Below are positions 19,443 to 25,780 of a stretch of DNA of 25,780 nt, one piece after another. The position numbers were made by a program, and so were the translations under genes. Below the pieces are notes generated by a model, which worked only from the letters and a program-made list of their open reading frames with translations, made no database searches and had not been told where the DNA came from. Source of the DNA: Phoronis australis (taxonomy: Eukaryota; Phoronida; Phoronidae); contig NMRA01000001.1 in NCBI GenBank assembly GCA_002633005.1, forward strand, positions 1,778,498-1,804,277, read 5' to 3'. Position 1 is the stretch's first letter, and every line of letters starts with the position of its first letter.

Positions 19443-21452
19443 TACCGTATTCGCCCTAATAACTGCCCATGCCCCTATACGCGCCCCCACACGTTTTCAG
19501 ACTTTGCTAAAATAAGCGCCCAGTCCATGGACGTGTACGTGCGAAAAATGCCTTACCTACAGTCCTAAAATTCTACAGTAACATCTTCAATTTATCGATA
19601 ATATCCGACAGACCTGAAAAAAAATCATTGTGCATGGAATTTGTAGACCACGAGCCTCGCCGCTATGTCAGTATTTAGCCGTGACTATACACTTCAAACT
19701 TCCGCCATGCCTCAAAAAGAATGCAAAAGTTTTGCTGATATTGTGAGGAATGTGTCGTACTATGGTCTGGCCTTTCAGAACAGACACAGCGTACTTGTCA
19801 ACGGGGTTGTATTGTAGACATTTCCCGCCCAAATTTCTTCGTATATGTGTAAACTGTGAATTGAAGACTAATTAAAAAAATCGACCAATGTTAAATGCAC
19901 CTGGCCAGGAAGTGCGCGCTACATACATGTATGGGCTGTCATCAAAAACATTAGTCTGGAACTATCCATTCATGAAATGGGTAGTATAGCATTGGCAAGA
20001 AATAAATATTGACACTAATTTCCAACAGTTTCTAAAACCATAAAAAATTTTGCATTAGTTTTAAGAGGGATTGTTTGATTAATCATAATTGGTGTTTTTA
20101 AAGCTAAATATCCGATAAAATGACTACTTACAGAAAATGCTTACACACCTTTACACCAAAAAATAACTGCCAAAGAGTCACATACGCATCCAGCCAAGTG
20201 ACGACTATTACATGGGTCTTACCGAGACAATTGTCGAACGGTTTTTAGCAGATGAGACCTGCAAGTGCTGAATGAAACGCGTTCTGCTTTCTGCTTATGC
20301 CAATTTCTTAGATACAATGCACATCTAGCTCGGTAAATGGCGTTTACTCTGGCAAATGAACTCTGGTGACCCGCACGTGCTCGCTTACTCATACACGCAG
20401 ACGAACTTAAAACAAACGTCATGTGACAACATGTCCAGAGATTTTTTTATAGTGTTGCCGGGTAGGACTACGATCATAGAAGGCATCATCCACAGGCATC
20501 CTCAGCTTCTGATCGTCCCCAATACACTATATATATAATACTACAAGTTATGACACTCCGGACTAGAAATTCCACGGAAGCTTCACTTCAGCCGTCCATA
20601 ACAAATATAAAACTCAATAAATTTACACAAAACAGAGGTTCAACGAACCATGAGGAATTGTTCTTTCTCCCAATACCATTTACGGTGTCCTGATCCACCT
20701 AGTTCGCAAGAAATTCGCTGTCAAAGCACAAAAATTTTCCCAAAAAGCTCGTCTGGAGCAACTCCCTGGTCCCACGCGAAGGGTACGGAATTATTCGATG
20801 AGGTGGATGAACGGCAACTGCCGAGTTATCGATGCTGTGATTTTCCGTGATGAATCGGCAATTGCTGTTCATCCGTAACTCATCAGATAATTCCGTACTA
20901 TTCGCGTGGACGGCTGAAATGAAGCACCTGTGGAATTTCTAGTCTGGAGTGTCATACCTTGTAGTATTATATAGTGTATTGGGGACGATCAGAAGCTGAG
21001 GAGGTCTGTGGCACGATCTAGCACAGATTTCGACTTAACTGCCATCAATACATACTCCACGGGAACTTGAAAATCTTAGGGACGCTATCTGGAAAACTTA
21101 AGGAGGATTTTAGGTAATTTACTTGAGTTGAAACTATTTTTATTCAAGCATTCAAGTTGGCATATCGACGATTGCGAGGCAGTCAGTCGACGAGTTTTTT
21201 CCCTGGGATTTATGCATAATTTTCTGTAAAATGATTGTAATTGAACAGCAAAGTTTTATAGCAATGCACTACAATTTTATAGAAAGTCTGTCATTGGTTA
21301 CAGATACGTCACAGAGCGTAAATATTTTGAATCTTAGCTTCCAATTTCACCCGTTTCGGCAACCGGATTTCAACCGCCTTGGGTTACAATAAGTGCCCCC
21401 CTGAAACAAATTTTTCCAAATGCCCTGGATGGTTATTAGGGCGAATATGGTA
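19443..21452 (+). mobile_element. Non-autonomous DNA transposon, copy B (2.0 kb)
   Basis: The left end TACCGTATTCGCCCTAATAA (19443-19462) and right end GGTTATTAGGGCGAATATGG followed by TA (21431-21452) are inverted repeats of about 21 bp with one or two mismatches. The left part aligns with copy A at 1-588. No transposase-like open frame is present; the longest frames are under 70 codons. It contains a long interrupted palindrome at 20490-21011. The superfamily is uncertain because target-site duplication is ambiguous (possible TA or TTA). Confidence 0.85.
20490..21011. repeat. Long interrupted palindrome inside transposon copy B
   Basis: The right arm (20853-21011) is continuous and is complementary to two separated left segments: 20490-20598 and 20772-20824. 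The matching is high, for example CTTCTGATCGTCCCCAATAC, TGACACTCC and GACTAGAAATTCCAC in both arms. The left arm is interrupted by 173 bp (20599-20771) that have no counterpart on the right. The loop is about 28 bp. Confidence 0.85.
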
Positions 21453-22424
21453 AGTGTTGTTTAATGACAATTATACTGTACAAACCAAAATTATGTTTGT
21501 TGTGAAATTTGTCAAAATCTTGCTCCCCCCTCTATATTGAGGGTGTAAAGTTTATGGTGCAAAGAATGTTTCTGAATTAGTTTAGTGATGTTTTGTAATA
21601 GTAAAATTCTGATTCAAGTATTATAGAACGAAAGATTTGCCACCACAAAAAGTTATAGAATAACTGTTGATTTAGGGCATATTAGTGTGAAAAATTCCTG
21701 TTATCTGTTTTGTACTTACGAGATGTCAGCTAAACAGCATCTGATTAACTTCTGATCATCAACTTAAGTATCATAGCACAATATGTCTTACAAGTGAAAA
21801 TTTGTTTTCTCACCCCCCAAAAATGTACAACGCATTTTACTAAGAAATACATGGGAACGAGATATTATGGTGTTGGCCTGTTGCAAGGAATGCATTTTAA
21901 TTATTGCCAAATATCAGCGCTTTTGGTCCAAAAAATTTCCATATCCCTTGAGGTTTGAAATTTGCCCCTTCAGGATTTGCTGATAGATTTCGTGATGACC
22001 AGGAGTATTCAGAGGTTGCTAATACCGACTTCGTGTGATTTTTGAAAAATTCTCCATGTCTGTTCTGCTGTTTAAAATGGACCCTCACTCATCAGTGTAA
22101 GAGGAGTTGATATCTCGTCTTGCACTGGACTTTACACTTAGTTGAGAGGACTTTAGCTGACAACCAGTTAGAAACATTGTTGGGTACATTTTCCACTCCA
22201 GGATAATATTGGGAATGGTTTTGAAGATGGAAAAACGTTGGATTTTAGACCAATTTGGACTTTTCGCCTGTAAACAGATGATTTTAAGCCTACTGTCTTC
22301 AAAAAGTTTATTGCTTTGTTTGTAACCCACAAAGTGTACTGTGTACACAGCAGTGATTTGTTTCATCCATTGGATGTTTTGCAATTGTTAGTTTTTGCTT
22401 GGGGAATATGAAAAGGTGAACATG
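21453..22424. other. No gene seen
   Basis: Short open frames on the minus strand (21897-22088, 22085-22384) have no motif, no paired splice signals and no repeat match that I can see. Confidence 0.45.
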
Positions 22425-22596
22425 TTCATTTCTGGTCAAAGAAACGAACAGTGTAAATTATGTTATTCACTGTCAAAGATACGAGTTTATAATAAGGTTA
22501 CAATAACTACACAGTCCTTGTTATTTTACTGTTACGTACATAGGATTGGATTCCACACACGAACATGAATTGGCAAACATCTGAAGATAAGTAACC
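22425..22596 (+). repeat. Interspersed repeat, copy 2 (relative at 8039-8194)
   Basis: Contains GGTCAAAGAAACGAACAGTG, TTATTCACTGTCAAAG, TTTTACTGTTACG, GGATTCCACAC and TTGGCAAACATCTGAAGATA, in the same order as copy 1. About 40 extra bases sit after the TTATTCAC block. Family unknown; no TIRs found. Confidence 0.6.
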
Positions 22597-23525
22597 TGCT
22601 TCTAAAGTCAGTGTGTGCAGCTGTCCTGGAGCACAGCATCAACTGGTGCATCAAGAATGTTATGAATTTTGGAGTTGCTGTTAATGCTTTATCATATTCA
22701 TCTTCTGTGTAAAATAGTATTGAAAAATTGTGGAATATTAAAAAATAAAGGTGATATTGGTTATTCTGTCCGAAATTGGAAAGCTTTTAACTAAGTATTT
22801 AATGAAAAAAAATGCGATTTTAGCAATCATTTTTTGTTTTTATGTTAAGAATTTTTATGCTATATGAAATTGACTGCTTGACAGTTCAAATTAAAAACTT
22901 GCAATACATCGAGTGAACCAAAAAGTATTATAATACATTAAACTAATCAGTGTTCTGTATATATAATGTTGTAAAGTACTCAAGTGTACATTCCCATACG
23001 GGTATAGTGGTCATATTTGTATTCCCAGTTTTGTGCTCGCCTCATTTTACAAACAAATGATTCTACCAGTTAAACCACACCAGGTGATAAAAAATACTAT
23101 TTTTGTCAAATATATTGTAAAAAACACAAATGAACAAGGCTGAAGAGAGTTCAACACCAATGTAATGCTAATATAAAGCCGTGATAAAACTTCTGTAGCA
23201 AATTTTATTCTGGATCAGGGGTCTATTTTATCAAAGTTGCTTAAGACAGAATTCAGCCTCATGCTCTCATTTCGCAATAGCTGGAAAAAAATTTCAGCCA
23301 TTAAGTACGACACATCACATTTTTATCTACATGACTACATATACACATGTGGGTGTATCTGCCAAACCGTTTGACTGATCTTTTGAAAGTTGTGTAAGTT
23401 GTAAGGAGAGGTTATACCTGCCAACGTTTTGTTTCCAGGAGGCAATGTCGCCCAACAATTTGTGGATGGTTTTGTCATATTGTTTGTCCCCTAATGATAA
23501 TTTTAATATTTTGTTACATTATTTT
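22597..23525. other. AT-rich spacer, no feature seen
   Basis: Stops are frequent in all frames and no repeat boundary stands out. Confidence 0.5.
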
Positions 23526-24060
23526 GGCATCTGCCTCAATGTCTGCTTAACAATTGGATTCGTTGTTGTAAAATTTGGCAGAGGTGTTTTACAAAACCAT
23601 AGCTGATATTAATTTCCAATCTGACTGGCAGTTTTATTTTTTTTTACGTCTGCCTCAATAGCTGCCAATGGTGAAGGAATTTCAAGAGATTTCAAAGATA
23701 TGCTGCCTCAATTCAGTGTAGGCTCTTTGCAAAATTTGAAGGATGTTCCTATTGATAAGAATGTCTTGCTGATATTGATTTTTGAACAGATCTGAATTGA
23801 CCACTATGCCCTCAATTGGCAATTCTAGTTATTTGCAGCTGCCTCAATACCAATAAAGTTTAGTGAAAGACCATCATGAAATTTGATTGATATGCTCCTG
23901 TTGACTAGAGCATGGCTGATGTTGATTTTCTGATGAATCCGAATACTACTTTGTTACGAAGTGGGAGTTCGGCTTCAATATCTACCAAGTAAAGAATCAT
24001 CATAGAGTTTGTATGGTCTATTTCTTCTAATAAAAACAAGGCCTTACATTGATGATTTTT
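23526..24060. repeat. Degenerate tandem array with CTGCCTCAAT motif
   Basis: CTGCCTCAAT occurs at 23531, 23650, 23703 and 23839, with a variant CGGCTTCAAT at 23970. A second marker, GCTGATATTGAT-like, occurs near 23602, 23768 and 23914, with a weaker form near 24044. The alternating markers give a unit of roughly 130-167 bp with three to four diverged copies. It does not keep a reading frame, so it is probably a decayed minisatellite-like array. Confidence 0.6.
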
Positions 24061-24421
24061 TATTAATTTCATGCACTGTTCTCCCAGTGCATGTTGCTCA
24101 GGAGTGAGATGTTATGAGGTGCTAGTGATCTTCTGAGACAAAAACTCTTAATGCATCTTGACATTTGTGTGTCCCAGTACTTACTAACTGCTTGCAAAAG
24201 CAGTGTCAAGGAGGGACGTAATACTAGTGACTTGCGCACCGGGCTACTCTACATTCAAAAGATAGTGCTTAAGTGTAACAAGGGTCCTTCCCATAGCAAC
24301 GCATACAGGTCGTCATGCCCGACCATTATCCTATGAATGACCCTTGGGATGAGCTGCTTAATCTTCCCTCAATCTATTCATATGTCAAATTAAGGGACCT
24401 GTCTTCATGGGCTCCACCTAG
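24061..24421. other. No gene seen
   Basis: A 61-codon plus-strand open frame at 24151-24336 has no splice support or recognisable motif. Confidence 0.45.
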
Positions 24422-24500
24422 TGTGCCAAGTCACTCAATGTGCAGCTCTGTTCATACTGGCACTTTCTGCCACTGCACATGCCCAAAGTGACTTGGCACA
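24422..24500. repeat. 79-bp imperfect hairpin
   Basis: TGTGCCAAGTCACT (24422-24435) and AGTGACTTGGCACA (24487-24500) are exact inverted repeats. Inside them TGTGCAG and CTGCACA also pair. It may be a small MITE or the tip of one. Confidence 0.8.
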
Positions 24501-25632
24501 TCAGTTTATTTTGGTACCTGTCAAAATCGCTCGGGAGGTTGTAGAGTATGCGGCCTGGTCAACTGGCCATCTGGACACAATCTAAGCATGGAAACCATTT
24601 ATGGTTATGTACTATGTACAAAAACTTAAGTAGAAACAAAGATTTTGCAAGATGTGCATAGAAATAACGGAAGTAAGCACCTACTCGGGATGTACTGGAT
24701 TGATTACATAACTGTTAAAAATTGTTTTAGTAGACCTAGAAAACACTATTTACACTCCCAAATACAGGCACTCTAAATGAAAATTGAAGTAGCCTTTTCA
24801 TGCCATGTTGCCTCAGGTCAAAAAAAGGATTTAGAAAGAATAGCCAATAGCAGTAGTTTGAACATTCGTCGTTACCAAGGGTAGAAGTAAGTATCTGCTG
24901 CGGGTCCCGGAGTACATAGAACACCATTGTAAATATTACATTAATAATAATAATAATAATAATGATAATTGTGTGTATTTGTTGTTCGTTGGTGTTTTGG
25001 ATTAAGTGAGGATTCTCGTGATGGTGTGGTCCAAAATCAAGCAATAGGCCCAACAGTTCGTTTCATTTGTAAATTTACAGCACATCCATAAATTCAATAG
25101 GTTTCAGCTTTAAAATGTTTTCTGTTTACACGACAAGCTTGATATTGTGCCAAGTGTTCTATGAAATGATATTAAACAAGAGTGTATTTGCGTGATACGT
25201 AGTCATTCGGCACGTACATGTGAGCCCTTGCCATTGTTATTCTAGTGTGTGACATGTTGAAATGTTTCACCTAAATTACTTTGATTGCACACCGTGAATT
25301 TAAAACCTTTTAACGTAAAATGTTCTAGCTAAATTTACGTTATAAGTTTGCTTTCAAATAGTAAATTCTAAACATTTTTACTTTAAACATTCCAGCTAAG
25401 ATGTTGTAAGATACTCTTGTGAATATCACTTATGACTTCTTAAATGTGGCCAAAGTATTGCTTTTATCATTGTAAGAACTGCACACTACTGTTCTAGCTA
25501 GATTGGTAGATTTTTAAAGCTTTCCAATATTTGAAAAAAGTCAGGCAACAACAGCATATTAGGTTTCATGGAATCTGGAAAGCCACAATCCAAGAAGGAT
25601 ATTATGGTATTCCTGCTTTGGGCTACGGTAAA
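24501..25632. other. No gene seen; contains a short (AAT)n microsatellite
   Basis: AT-rich. A run of about eight AAT-type triplets lies near 24939-24968. The 105-codon minus-strand open frame across it (24736-25053) includes the resulting poly-isoleucine and is not credible as a gene. Confidence 0.5.
24939..24968. repeat. (AAT)n microsatellite
   Basis: Perfect ATA/AAT triplet run with one G interruption near its end. Confidence 0.9.
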
Positions 25633-25776
25633 GTCGCGTGATTTTCGGACACTGAAAATTAATTCCAATAGAAAAAATTCATTCTTGGACGAATCTCGCG
25701 AAATATCATTTTGTGGTGTCCGAATTTGGCGGACCTCCAAATTTGGGTTTCCGCTAGTGTCCGAATTTCGTGGGTG
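25633..25776. repeat. Inverted-repeat element of about 144 bp
   Basis: GTCGCGTGATTTTCGGACACT (25633-25653) is mirrored by AGTGTCCGAATTTCGTGGGTG (25756-25776) with several mismatches. A further GTGTCCGAATTTGGCGGAC lies between them. It probably represents a small transposon end or MITE. Confidence 0.6.
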
Positions 25777-25780
25777 TACA

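Noticed and set aside
24736-25053. 105-codon minus-strand open frame with poly-isoleucine
   Set aside because: The isoleucine run is the translated (AAT)n microsatellite. There are no splice signals or motifs.

Overview
The window reads as nuclear DNA of an animal, probably a marine invertebrate. It is AT-rich, has long intergenic and intronic stretches, short exons bounded by GT-AG sites, a decayed RTE-like LINE, several families of small inverted-repeat transposons and a tRNA-derived repeat. There are no operons or bacterial-style genes, and no rRNA genes or CRISPR arrays. The phylum cannot be fixed from this sequence alone.

Genic part, about 4.3-18.8 kb, plus strand. The strongest coding feature is a long exon ending at 18824 (about 416-430 codons) that closes on a clear GTGAGT donor. 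Two upstream exons (15723-15942 and 17337-17396) join to it in phase. Further upstream are shorter exon-like blocks at 4299, 4580, 6886, 7208, 9794, 11180 and 11741, all on the same strand. The block at 4580-4671 looks like the first strand-forming part of a galectin carbohydrate-recognition domain. I cannot name the gene that ends at 18824, and I cannot prove that the galectin-like exons belong to it. The long exon encodes an acidic, probably disordered tail with a short sequence that fits an LC3-interacting motif and one that fits an acidic dileucine sorting motif. No start codon, promoter, final exon or poly(A) site could be identified with confidence, so the gene appears to run out of the window or to have exons I could not find.

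Repeats. Two copies, in opposite orientation, of a non-autonomous DNA transposon lie at 1-588 (cut by the window edge) and 19443-21452. Both end in a TIR close to TACCGTATTCGCCCTAATAA. The second copy contains a long, interrupted palindrome. A second MITE family with CCTTTCCCAC termini is present at 3139-3407 and 8260-8895, with relatives at 10276 and 13064-13495. A near-perfect 131-bp hairpin lies at 14155-14285, followed by a tRNA-like repeat with A and B boxes and a 22-bp perfect palindrome. A LINE fragment at 784-1190 (minus strand) has lost most of its reverse transcriptase.

Downstream of 18.8 kb I see no convincing exon. That part is transposon, degenerate tandem repeat (about 23.5-24.06 kb), small inverted repeats and plain AT-rich DNA. 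I do not see a clear novel molecular system. The best leads are the unidentified gene, the orphan galectin-like exon pair and the architecture of the interrupted foldback element.
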